A stretch of DNA of 64,000 bases from Pseudomonas sp. KU43P (lineage in GTDB: Bacteria > Pseudomonadota > Gammaproteobacteria > Pseudomonadales > Pseudomonadaceae), in assembly GCF_033095865.1 (NCBI RefSeq), contig NZ_AP019365.1:2143501-2207500 (forward strand), read 5' to 3'. Made by a program: the position numbers and the translations under genes. Shown in pieces: positions 34,182-41,130 of the stretch. The notes beneath the pieces were generated by a model. The model was not told the DNA's origin, ran no database searches, and saw only the letters and a list, made by a program, of their open reading frames with translations. Each line of letters opens with the position of its first letter. Position 1 is the stretch's first letter.

Positions 34182-34340
34182 GCTCGAGAAACCTCGTGTT
34201 TTATATTTTTAACGAATGTACCGATGCTATCAATAATAATAAACACCCGCTAGTCGTCCCGTTAAAAATCCTTTACTGGGTGTCGGTGGCCCTTCCTTAT
34301 AAAGAGGTTAAGATTCAGTAGCTTAGCGTGAAAAAAAGTG

Positions 34341-34368
34341 TTGACAGGGGTTTTGGATTGCGTAGAAT
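34341..34368 (+). promoter_or_regulatory. Sigma-70 promoter of tRNA-Val copy 1
   Basis: TTGACA (34341-34346), 16-base spacer, TAGAAT (34363-34368). The element inserted downstream leaves this promoter and the tRNA whole. Confidence 0.85.
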
Positions 34369-34383
34369 GCGCACCACACGACA

Positions 34384-34459
34384 GGCACATAGCTCAGTTG
34401 GTTAGAGCACCACCTTGACATGGTGGGGGTCGTTGGTTCGAGTCCAATTGTGCCTACCA
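34384..34459 (+). tRNA. tRNA-Val (GAC), copy 1
   Basis: 76 bases with encoded CCA. The cloverleaf is clear: acceptor GGCACAT/TTGTGCC region, D arm GCTC...GAGC, anticodon stem CCACC/GGTGG with GAC at 34417-34419, and TTCGAGT loop. Its 3' part from TTGACA on is the attachment core of the element; copy 2 at 41131 is identical. Confidence 0.97.
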
Positions 34460-34463
34460 AATC
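34415..34463 (+). repeat. attL: 49-bp direct repeat in the tRNA-Val 3' half
   Basis: From TTGACATGG to CCAAATC, identical to 40925-40973. It begins within the anticodon loop and ends 4 bases past CCA, the common core type for tyrosine integrases. Confidence 0.92.
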
Positions 34464-34514
34464 GCCCGTAGAAGATACGGGGCTTAGAGGGGAATCCGAG
34501 AGGGTTCCTCTTTT
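34464..34514 (+). terminator. Element-supplied transcript end for tRNA-Val copy 1
   Basis: Two hairpins follow attL: GCCCGTA/TACGGGGC (34464-34483) and AGAGGGGAA/TTCCTCT (34486-34510), the latter ending in TTTT. This replaces the chromosomal terminator displaced to 40976-41007. Confidence 0.65.
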
Positions 34515-34531
34515 CGTTTTCCCTGAGAAAA

Positions 34532-34663
34532 CGTTCACAATCTATAGCCTTCGTTCACATCCTGCAATGTGCACCTGCTTTCCTGCTCTGTAGGCATTCA
34601 CACCTGATTTGTGTGAATGGGAAGGCAAGGCTAACCCCTCATTCACAGCAAAAATTGTGAACG
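34532..34663. repeat. TTCACA-motif cluster with perfect hairpin near attL
   Basis: CGTTCACA occurs at 34532 and 34552, ATTCACA at 34596 and 34641, and the inverted TGTGAA at 34613 and 34656. CATTCACAC (34595-34603) pairs perfectly with GTGTGAATG (34611-34619). No ORF is evident. Possible arm-type integrase sites, excisionase sites or iterons. Confidence 0.5.
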
Positions 34664-34709
34664 AACACTCTCAAGCCATTGATCCTAAAGGGCAAACCTC
34701 TACCTAGTG

Positions 34710-34772
34710 AAGGTGGTGCTCATTGGTCGTGGCCTCCCAATGGCGTGCGTCTAACCATCTGAGCTATGTGCC
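34710..34772 (-). repeat. Inverted relic of a tRNA-Val 5' half with a 28-base insertion
   Basis: Read on the minus strand from 34772, the sequence matches tRNA-Val from its first base for 23 bases with one mismatch (GGCACATAGCTCAG-A-TGGTTAGA). After about 28 unrelated bases it resumes with GAGCACCACCTT, ending at the position where the att core would begin. It cannot fold as a functional tRNA. It is the complementary part of the gene to that in attL and attR. Confidence 0.6.
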
Positions 34773-35100
34773 AGTCAGGTGCTCTAGCTGCTCGCATACG
34801 ATGCGTATTGATGAACGCCATAGGCGAGTGCAAGGAACGCTGAAGCGAGACGCCATACCAGTCTGTGTACGCTTGCGGGGTGATCCTAGGCATGGCTGTC
34901 TGAGAATCTTGGGCTTGACGCCAGTGGGGTAGAGAGGGGGTGTAGGGGAGGCTTCCTATGTCTGCAATGCCGCTCAGGATTTTCTAGGAGAAATGGCTGG
35001 CCTTCTGGTATCAAGGGGCGGCATATCATGGGGGGCGCTGTATCTACATCGGCGCTTGTGTAGACAGTTTTGCATCTGTAGGCATAGAGATTTGGCAGAA
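34773..35100. other. Non-coding stretch upstream of the membrane-protein gene
   Basis: No convincing gene. A weak promoter, TAGACA-16-CATAGA, lies near 35060-35090. An in-frame ATG at 34993 with AGGAGA directly before it could extend the next gene by 36 codons, but the SD spacing is too short and the added residues are basic and Cys-rich. Confidence 0.4.
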
Positions 35101-35679
35101 ATGGATTCTGGACTGGTTAACGCTGTAGTTCCGGTGGTGATCACTCTCCTTGGCACTATGACCATTGGTCTTGTGGGTGGGTGGTTTAAGTTCTACTTAG
35201 AAAGAAGGAGTGTGAGATTTGCTATCTATGCTGAGATTCAGGCTCTGGTGCTCATAATTCGTAAGCGTGAATATCTAGAAGGAATGATAGAGACTATAAA
35301 AGAGTTTGAAGAGGGGAAGTATAAGAAGGGAACTTGTGTAATTTATTCGGCATCAATCGACCCTAGTTACTGTCGAGTGTATTCTGCTTTGGTTTCAACG
35401 CTTGGTAGTCTACCTGCTGATGCTGCGCAATTGGTCGTCATCTTCTATCAGCTAATAGATAGCGTGGTTAGGGATTTGAGTCCAGGTGGGCAGCTACATG
35501 AAGGGACGGATGATGTGACTGTCTTCAATGAGGCTTCTGACCTTTTGTCTAAAGCTTTGAGGGTGGCTGAGGAGCTGCAGCGAATTGAGCATGGTGGCCT
35601 TTGGTTGCAAGTTAAAAGGTTGCTGAGGCTTGAATCGAGGGATTCATTAATCCACTCTTTGAGAAATGGCAGTGCTTGA
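35101..35679 (+). CDS. Membrane-anchored protein of unknown function (element cargo)
   Basis: 192 residues from ATG 35101. The N-terminus has one transmembrane helix (VNAVVPVVITLLGTMTIGLV, about residues 5-25) followed by a cytosolic helical domain (LERRSVRFAIYAEIQALVLI, then REYLEGMIETIKEFEEGKY and LPADAAQLVVIFYQLIDSVV). No catalytic motif seen and no family recognised. It is the only + strand gene of the element and stands beyond the minus-strand operon, a typical place for accessory cargo such as exclusion or phage defence. That role is a guess. Confidence 0.65.
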   Translation: MDSGLVNAVVPVVITLLGTMTIGLVGGWFKFYLERRSVRFAIYAEIQALVLIIRKREYLEGMIETIKEFEEGKYKKGTCVIYSASIDPSYCRVYSALVSTLGSLPADAAQLVVIFYQLIDSVVRDLSPGGQLHEGTDDVTVFNEASDLLSKALRVAEELQRIEHGGLWLQVKRLLRLESRDSLIHSLRNGSA

Positions 35680-35681
35680 TC

Positions 35682-35711
35682 TTGTGTTGTTGTGTTGATT
35701 TGAGGTATATT
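35682..35711 (+). promoter_or_regulatory. Promoter candidate for the structured RNA
   Basis: TTGTGT (35682-35687), 18-base spacer, TATATT (35706-35711). It begins three bases past the stop of the membrane-protein gene and points into the hairpin-rich stretch. Confidence 0.5.
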
Positions 35712-35717
35712 ACGCGG

Positions 35718-36080
35718 TAAAGGGAAACGGCCCTGCTTATCTGAAAGGTAAGCTACTGTAAGCGCAGAGAGTGTGCTGGCTGTGGTAAGTAGGTTAGGAA
35801 GCGAAGCCTTAGATGGCGTAGTGACTGACAGAACGCTTCAGTTACATAGCGGGGATGGTTGGTAGAACCCGCCCGTTGTATGCCGACGAATAGGCATAAG
35901 CCATATCCAAGCAAGGGCTGAGTACGCTTGGACGGGAACCACTACCGAATAGTTGGGCAATGTCGGGCGACGCCCCCATTGAAGAACGGCCTAGCAGGTA
36001 ACTGTTAGTGCACCCTAAAAGGGCAGTTAGAGAAATCTAACGCATTGTGTCAGAAGTGGTTACGCCTTCTGAAAGTCAAT
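35718..36080 (+). ncRNA. Candidate structured RNA, no known family recognised
   Basis: About 360 bases with no ORF, between two convergent genes. Perfect helices: GCTTATC/GGTAAGC with a TGAAA loop (35735-35753); a three-way junction closed by GGTAG/CTACC (35861-35865, 35942-35946) and CCCG/CGGG (35872-35875, 35933-35936), with hairpins TATGCC/GGCATA (35879-35898) and CCAAGC/GCTTGG (35907-35931); CAATG-GGGC/GCCC-CATTG (35958-35981); GTTAGA-GAAA-TCTAAC (36026-36041); TCAGAAG/CTTCTGA (36050-36072). The GAAA tetraloop and the promoter favour the + strand. It lacks the marks of RNase P, tmRNA, or group I and II introns that I can recall. Confidence 0.6.
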
Positions 36081-36111
36081 CCATGCCCTTTGTCTTAATA
36101 AATAATTCCTG

Positions 36112-36474
36112 CTAATTTACCGCCTTCAATGGTTTGACTTGGTTAAGTCTGTCAATGTCTTTCTGGTAGTCAGCAGCAATCCTTGCTTCTATCGCAATGT
36201 GTCTATCGACTTCAGCTTTAGGTGGTCTACCTACTGGACGAGTAATGCCTACCGCTTTAAGAAGCTCCTTAACCGCAGAGTAGTTATGCTCCTCGGTTCC
36301 TTTCTTCAATACTTCAATGGCTACATCTTGCCAGTAAAGTTTGTGTTCAATATCCCAAGCGTTATCTTTGGCATGACTGTCTAGCGTAATAAGACTAACT
36401 CCCCACTCCTTCGCTAGAAGGCTATGGGAGTAAGCTTCAATGTATTTCTGTTTTCCATCTTCTGGTATGTTCAT
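36112..36474 (-). CDS. Small phage-type protein with HTH-like N-terminus, terminase-small-subunit-like
   Basis: 120 residues. The N-terminal part YIEAYSHSLLAKEWGVSLIT followed by LDSHAKDNAW looks like a helix-turn-helix (LAKEWGVSLITLDSHA). KELLKAVGITRPVGRPPKAE then introduces a basic GRPPK hook and a charged helix. This pattern reminds me of phage small terminase or packaging-associated proteins, which satellites use to redirect packaging, but I cannot confirm it. The long leader upstream (36475-37010) separates it from the helicase. Confidence 0.55.
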   Translation of the reverse strand: MNIPEDGKQKYIEAYSHSLLAKEWGVSLITLDSHAKDNAWDIEHKLYWQDVAIEVLKKGTEEHNYSAVKELLKAVGITRPVGRPPKAEVDRHIAIEARIAADYQKDIDRLNQVKPLKAVN

Positions 36475-37010
36475 TTTCTATTCTCTTGTTTGGTAGTAGT
36501 AAGTGGTGCCTCAAGCCGGCAGGGGCTTTGCTCCGCAAGGGTAAAGCGAGAGCACGTCAGCAAGCTGACACGCCCTACCGGGCTGACGCATGAAAAGAGA
36601 AGAGCGTTAACTACTCGCTATGGTTAGGTGTGCCGACGTATCGTCGGTTTCCTCCTAACGTTAAATCCTTCTTTTCGAGCGTTCAGAAATTAGTGCGAGT
36701 AATGATGTGTGAGTGTAACGAACGTTAAGGACGTTCACTGGCATACGCTCTTCCATCACCCTATAAGTATCACCTTGGTATTGGCTACCTATAGGGCTAA
36801 GCAATCTCCTAGCTAAGCAGTGAACTCTAGATGGTTGTCTACTGTTAAGGGCTTAGCGTATTGGTAGCAATGGTTGATCCTGGTAGATCAACAATCTCCA
36901 AGGAGCGATAGAGTATGTGTAGTTTCTTACGATACTCTATGGTGGATTTCCCAAAAATCCTTAAGGAATCCTTAAGAGAAATTGGAAAAAATGTGGTGAC
37001 GCAGGAAATT
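36475..37010. other. Hairpin-rich non-coding region 2 of the element
   Basis: 536 bases without a credible gene. Perfect pairings: GTTCACT/AGTGAAC (36733-36739, 36819-36825) enclosing CCCTATA/TATAGGG (36759-36765, 36790-36796); GTTGATC/GATCAAC (36873-36892); ATAGAGTAT/ATACTCTAT (36908-36916, 36932-36940); CTTAAGGA-A-TCCTTAAG (36960-36976). GCTAAGC occurs twice near 36796-36816 and inverted once near 36851. It is either a second structured RNA or leader (minus-strand, feeding the 120-residue gene) or a replication origin next to the helicase gene. Confidence 0.5.
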
Positions 37011-38465
37011 TTAAGCTGCTCGTTTTAGTCCAGCGGTCCAATTGAGAATTGATTTGTAAGTTACTCCGAGGTTGTCAGCAATAACCTTTCGATCAAGTCC
37101 TTTCTCAAGAAACAGTGAGACTGCCTCAGCTTGAAGCATCGCCTTAGCTTTCTTCTTCTCAGACTTCTCTTTCTCCCAAGGTGTCATGCAAAGCTCAGTA
37201 TTGATAGAGGCTAGACGACCAAGTTTAGATTGAAGATACTTAGCCATCTCGATGTTCTGTACGAATAGAACCACTGGTGCTGTATTGTCTCTATCGCGTA
37301 GTGAAGTGCGCGCTACAGCTTGTAGCGTTGATTCATAGAGTCGCTCGAACTCAATAGCTTTCCTGATTTCAGGAACTGGTACACCTAGCATCTCGCTAAG
37401 ACTATGGAAGCTTAATGCGTCGTCAGGGCTAACGTTTCCATGCTGTAGGCAAATGGCAATGCTTCTATCTTGGTAGCCATTAATGCCTCGACTATCAATA
37501 GGGAGCTTTGTTACATTGTCTGCAAAGCTATACTCAACCCAGTCGTGCATGAAAGCTAAACTCTCATCGTCTCCAATCATTGCGGTTACACCGTCAAGCC
37601 AAGAAGCCAACTGTGTGTCATTGTTCCATTTGATTACAGATTCGCCATTGCGTTGCATCAGGCTTTGAGTCTTGGAGTATTTACCTTTCAAGAAAGGGTG
37701 AAGCTCAACACGCTTACCGTAACCATCAAAGTCAGGAGTGAATATTGAGCGTTCAAAACTCCATCCTTGACTCTCAGCGTGTACGCCTAGGAGCGTATCC
37801 CTCACATTGTTAGCCAGGATGTGTACAGTGTTTGCGTAGGTGAAAGCGGGGAGGAAATCCCTGTAACGCACAATCCGTACTAGGCGTTTACCCTTAGTGC
37901 TTTGCTTCTCTACCTCAACGCTACATTTGGGGGTGATCATAGCCTTGAGCACTTCAATTGCGGAGCTACTGAGTGCGCTGCCATCTTTGGTTTTGATCAT
38001 GGATTCTACAAGGGCTACGTGCTCAGGGTTGAGCGTTGCTTTCTTGTCATCACTTACGGTTAGATAGTGGCCAATGCTACTCAGGTAGCTAATGCTATCG
38101 AACTGGTGAGACCAGCAATCAGAGACGCTAGGCACTTCATCCATAACCAAATCCCATCCCGCCAGCAACCTTGCATCCACTTGCCTTAGGGCCTCATGTG
38201 TAACCATAAGCAGGGGTGAGTTAGCCATTGCTAATGCTTTCTCAATGGTGGCAGCTACATGACTGGTCGTTTCAGAAGTAATGATGACAGGGATAATGCC
38301 GGTAGTGGTTTTAATGGTAAGTGCTAGCTCTTTGATAAGCTCCTTGGTAGGCATTGCGTAAATCAGTTTTGAGCTAGAGATTAGTGTAGGTAGTGCTTCA
38401 ATGAATTTGGTAGATTTGCCACTGCCGGGCAATGCTTCCGCTACATAAATGGTTTTAGTGGTCAT
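37011..38465 (-). CDS. Superfamily 2 (DEAD/DEAH-type) helicase of the element
   Basis: 484 residues from ATG 38465 (AAGGACGC upstream); an earlier start at 38495 has no SD. Motif I is EALPGSGKST (about residues 9-19), motif II VMDEVPS (about 105), motif III region FVQNIEMAKYL, and motif VI QAVARTSLRDRD with the arginine finger. The C-terminal 40 residues form an HTH (EKGLDRKVIADNLGVTYKSILNWTAG), so it may bind a specific site, perhaps in the adjacent hairpin region. Likely used for replication or transfer of the element. No primase domain seen. Confidence 0.75.
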   Translation of the reverse strand: MTTKTIYVAEALPGSGKSTKFIEALPTLISSSKLIYAMPTKELIKELALTIKTTTGIIPVIITSETTSHVAATIEKALAMANSPLLMVTHEALRQVDARLLAGWDLVMDEVPSVSDCWSHQFDSISYLSSIGHYLTVSDDKKATLNPEHVALVESMIKTKDGSALSSSAIEVLKAMITPKCSVEVEKQSTKGKRLVRIVRYRDFLPAFTYANTVHILANNVRDTLLGVHAESQGWSFERSIFTPDFDGYGKRVELHPFLKGKYSKTQSLMQRNGESVIKWNNDTQLASWLDGVTAMIGDDESLAFMHDWVEYSFADNVTKLPIDSRGINGYQDRSIAICLQHGNVSPDDALSFHSLSEMLGVPVPEIRKAIEFERLYESTLQAVARTSLRDRDNTAPVVLFVQNIEMAKYLQSKLGRLASINTELCMTPWEKEKSEKKKAKAMLQAEAVSLFLEKGLDRKVIADNLGVTYKSILNWTAGLKRAA

Positions 38466-38659
38466 GCGTCCTTGTTCTTTAATGAGCTTCTGCAAGCTCC
38501 TATAAGCGTGTATGAGAGGCGTAGAGCGTCACCCTGTGGGTTGCTTAGGGTTAGCCTATAACAGCTTGCAGAATGGAGATTAGAAGGGTTGCTACAGAGA
38601 TTAGAAAGGCTGTGACACTAGCAAGGCAGAGAATGGATATTGCCCAGCGACGGAGTAAA

Positions 38660-38962
38660 TTACTTATCGGTCTTCACCTTTGCTTTAACTGGTGCTCTGT
38701 CAGCTTCTAGCTTGTCAATGATGGAGTGTAGAGTCTGTGTGGATGTGAACGCACTATCAAGCTTGCTAGAGGTAGGAAGGTCAATACACACATAATTGCC
38801 ACGCTGATTCATTTGGTAACGCACACCTTTGTATTCCTTTACCTCTCCGACTAGCAGTGAGTTTTTAATAAGGATATCGGCTGCTTTCTGTTGGGTTTGC
38901 GCTTTACGCTCAGCAAGGTACTGTGCTTCAGCGTCTGAGTAGTAGGCTTCTCGAAGGCTCAT
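38660..38962 (-). CDS. Hypothetical protein of the element
   Basis: 100 residues, charged and soluble: SLREAYYSDAEAQYLAERKA, a Gln/Ala helix, a beta-rich middle (GEVKEYKGVRYQMNQRGNYV) and a Lys-rich tail. The ATG overlaps the previous gene's stop (ATGA at 38959-38962). No family recognised. Directly after its stop, another frame encodes a hydrophobic stretch of about 30 residues with no start codon (see findings). Confidence 0.65.
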   Translation of the reverse strand: MSLREAYYSDAEAQYLAERKAQTQQKAADILIKNSLLVGEVKEYKGVRYQMNQRGNYVCIDLPTSSKLDSAFTSTQTLHSIIDKLEADRAPVKAKVKTDK

Positions 38963-39405
38963 TCTGTTACCCCGTATTGCTTGTAAATGTTCTTCTTGAT
39001 TTCTTTCATGAGTGCTGTCTGATTCTTAACGGTAGCGCTGGTTCCCGACACTACAGATTGCTTGATGCCAAGGAGGTTGCCTTGCTCATCGTAACTGAAA
39101 TTGTTCTGCTCCACTTTCTTACCCTTGCTGGCTTCAATGGCAAGCTGAGCATCAATGCCTTCTCGGATTCCTGGATCAGACTTGTAGAGGCGTGCAATTG
39201 TCTCTTGTCTCAGTTGCCGCATAAGCGTAACTGCCTCAGCAGGATTACCCATTACACTAGCTCGTTGATTAGATGGCGCTTGAGTAGGTGTACCATCGGT
39301 AATCTCCCAGCCTTCTTTTGCTGCAATGTCTAGAATCTCAGCAGGAGAGCGGCCAGTGGATTTGGAGAGTTCAAAAATGTCATGGGGGTTAAGAGTCTTG
39401 GTCAT
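38959..39405 (-). CDS. Hypothetical protein of the element
   Basis: 148 residues. The N-terminus (LNPHDIFELSKSTGRSPAEILDIAAKEGW) is a compact helical motif, followed by a Gln/Arg-rich helix (AVTLMRQLRQETIARLYKSD) and a C-terminal KKNIYKQYGVTE. No known domain. It lies in the minus-strand operon wHTH-this-100 aa-helicase, so it is probably a replication or regulation accessory. Confidence 0.65.
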   Translation of the reverse strand: MTKTLNPHDIFELSKSTGRSPAEILDIAAKEGWEITDGTPTQAPSNQRASVMGNPAEAVTLMRQLRQETIARLYKSDPGIREGIDAQLAIEASKGKKVEQNNFSYDEQGNLLGIKQSVVSGTSATVKNQTALMKEIKKNIYKQYGVTE

Positions 39406-39416
39406 GATAGGGTTCC

Positions 39417-39683
39417 TTACAGTTCGATAATTCGATATTCATTAGTGGAGTTGGGGTGTTCTTTGCTTGGGTTTTGCTCGATGAGTCCAACTTTGATAAG
39501 TCGGTTGAGTGTTCGTGCTACTGAATTACTAGACATGCCTGTTGCGCTCTCGAAAGCGGCAAGGCTAATGGCTGACCATCCGTCCTCCTTTTTCTCATTT
39601 CTAATAATGAGGTAGATCAATTTGGAGGATAGGGTATTAAGTTGTTTGTGCTGAATTTTTGCAATGTCTTCAATGGTTATCAT
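39417..39683 (-). CDS. Winged-helix DNA-binding protein of the element
   Basis: 88 residues. The helix-turn-helix is WSAISLAAFESATGMSSNSVARTLNRLIKVGLI, followed by a beta wing (EQNPSKEHPNSTNEYRIIEL). It opens the minus-strand operon, 12 bases before the next gene, and is preceded by an AT-rich promoter region (39700-39830). It probably represses its own operon or helps start replication. Family placement beyond winged helix is not possible by eye. Confidence 0.7.
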   Translation of the reverse strand: MITIEDIAKIQHKQLNTLSSKLIYLIIRNEKKEDGWSAISLAAFESATGMSSNSVARTLNRLIKVGLIEQNPSKEHPNSTNEYRIIEL

Positions 39684-39840
39684 GTTCTATGCTTTCCTTT
39701 AGGGTTTGTATTTTTTAGTTGTAATTCCTGATCGTGCTTACTGCATAACTCTCTCCCTCTCAAAATTCTATGTCTATACTAAATATACTGGTAGGGGTGA
39801 GAAACGTATACAAAAGAGGGGGTGTATTTGTTGGGATTGG

Positions 39841-39876
39841 AAAAAGGCCCTAGATTGATTCTCCTAAGGCCTTGGG
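39841..39876 (-). terminator. Terminator of the integrase gene
   Basis: On the minus strand AAGGCCTTAG pairs with CTAGGGCCTT over a 10-base loop and is followed by a T run. It lies about 17 bases past the integrase stop. Confidence 0.75.
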
Positions 39877-39892
39877 GTTGCTAACGGTGTGC

Positions 39893-40849
39893 TCAGTCTA
39901 TGAGGTGTAGGACGTCTTTAGCGTTGAGGTGTGAGTACCTAGCAACGGACCTTGTATCCCTATGCCCGGATACAATCATTATTTGAGCGTTATTGAATCC
40001 CTTCTTAGCTACGTTAGTGATGCGTGTGTGTCTTAACTGATGTAGCTTCACTGACTTATCAAGGCCTGCTCTGTTTCTCGCCTTCCTGACAGCCTGTGAG
40101 ACGCTGTGAGGGCGTACAGTGAACAATCTACCCTTGGGTATACGCTCCGCATGAGCCAAGCATATGGCCTTCTTCAGAAGCTCTATGGCTCGTTTGGTGA
40201 GAGGTACAGACCTAGTGCCGTTCTTACCATCCACTACATCTGCAATGCGTTGTTCTAGGTGCAAGCAATTGACTGTTAGCTTGAGTATCTCGGAGCGTCT
40301 CATTGCCGTTTCATAGGCTAGCTCCGCTATGAGCGCCATGGTGGGTGTTAACTCTTTCAGCATCAGGTTCAGTTCATACGCACTGACTACCTTGTCGCTA
40401 GGCTTCGATGGCTTAGGAAGCGACACCTCAGTAACAGGGTTGGCAATGTTGATTAGGAGTTCACGCTTCGCATACTTGAAGAACCTAGACATGAACGCTA
40501 GCTGAGTCCTACAGGTGGCTGGCTTCACAGATTCCAGGCGCTTCAATTTGAAGTCGTTCACATCCTTAGGGGTGATTTGCTTGATGGGTTGTGGGAAGGC
40601 GTGAGCTAGCTGCTCAACGATTTGGATGGCATGGGCATAGCTACCCTTGCCCTTGAGAAGGGATTCACAGTAGGACATGCCTAGCGTGTAGATGGTGTGC
40701 TCTCGGTGTTGCTTGGTGACAGCCTCAAGCTTGCCAGCCCATGCTTGAGCTTCTTCCTGAGTCTTGAAGGTCTTGGACTGAGGGGGCTTACCCTTGAGTC
40801 TGACTTGAGCGTTCCAGTTACCAGATGGGAGGGAGCGAATGGTTGCCAT
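39893..40849 (-). CDS. Tyrosine recombinase (integrase) of the element
   Basis: 318 residues. The catalytic set can be placed: Arg184 (ETAMRRSEIL), His270-x-x-Arg273 (LHQLRHTRI), His296 (VSGHRDTRS) and Tyr305 (VARYSH). The N-terminal part has an arm-binding region (TIRSLPSGNWNAQVRLKGKPP) and a SAM-like core-binding domain. The gene starts 76 bases from attR, the expected arrangement for a tRNA-targeting integrase. The frame is intact, so the element may still excise. Confidence 0.93.
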   Translation of the reverse strand: MATIRSLPSGNWNAQVRLKGKPPQSKTFKTQEEAQAWAGKLEAVTKQHREHTIYTLGMSYCESLLKGKGSYAHAIQIVEQLAHAFPQPIKQITPKDVNDFKLKRLESVKPATCRTQLAFMSRFFKYAKRELLINIANPVTEVSLPKPSKPSDKVVSAYELNLMLKELTPTMALIAELAYETAMRRSEILKLTVNCLHLEQRIADVVDGKNGTRSVPLTKRAIELLKKAICLAHAERIPKGRLFTVRPHSVSQAVRKARNRAGLDKSVKLHQLRHTRITNVAKKGFNNAQIMIVSGHRDTRSVARYSHLNAKDVLHLID

Positions 40850-40924
40850 GATGACGCCTCAAATGTGAATGGGCGTTCTCTCAAGGGCTTGATCTAGAAG
40901 GGGCGGGCCTTCGGGTTCCTCTTG

Positions 40925-40973
40925 TTGACATGGTGGGGGTCGTTGGTTCGAGTCCAATTGTGCCTACCAAATC
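40925..40973 (+). repeat. attR: 49-bp direct repeat, tRNA-Val 3' fragment
   Basis: Identical to 34415-34463. Upstream bases (CTCTTG) do not match the tRNA, so this is a 3' fragment only. Confidence 0.92.
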
Positions 40974-40975
40974 CC

Positions 40976-41007
40976 AGAAAGGGCGATCCGAAAGGTTCGC
41001 CCTTTCT
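40976..41007 (+). terminator. Original terminator of tRNA-Val copy 1, displaced by the element
   Basis: AGAAAGGGCGA (40976-40986) pairs perfectly with TCGCCCTTTCT (40997-41007). A related hairpin follows tRNA-Val copy 2. Confidence 0.75.
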
Positions 41008-41086
41008 GCATTTCGGGGCTGTATCCGGCCGTTTGTAAAGCGGCTGCCCGGGTTCTGAAAGTTTTTGATTTTTTTGAAAAAAACGC

Positions 41087-41115
41087 TTTACAGGTGTGCA
41101 TCTGATCACTAATAT
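41087..41115 (+). promoter_or_regulatory. Sigma-70 promoter of tRNA-Val copy 2
   Basis: TTTACA (41087-41092), 17-base spacer, TAATAT (41110-41115). The following leader GCGCACCACACGACA is identical in both tRNA copies. Confidence 0.85.
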
Positions 41116-41130
41116 GCGCACCACACGACA

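Larger units (their letters stand above)
34415..40973. mobile_element. 6.5-kb integrated element in tRNA-Val(GAC)
   Basis: Bounded by 49-bp direct repeats of the tRNA-Val 3' half, with a tyrosine integrase facing away from attR. Base composition is markedly more AT-rich than the flanks. Contents: membrane-anchored protein, structured RNA candidate, small helical protein, second hairpin-rich region, SF2 helicase, two small unknown proteins, winged-helix protein, integrase. No capsid, portal, relaxase or transfer genes are seen. It restores the disrupted tRNA and brings its own terminator; the original terminator is now at 40976. A satellite-like or small integrative mobilisable element is the best description. 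Confidence 0.9.

Noticed and set aside
34710..34772. A functional antisense tRNA gene
   Set aside because: The D arm is interrupted by 28 foreign bases and the 3' half, T loop and CCA are missing.
35718..36080. Group II intron, group I intron, RNase P or retron identity for the structured region
   Set aside because: No domain V-like hairpin, no P7 core, no RNase P consensus blocks, and no reverse transcriptase gene in the element.
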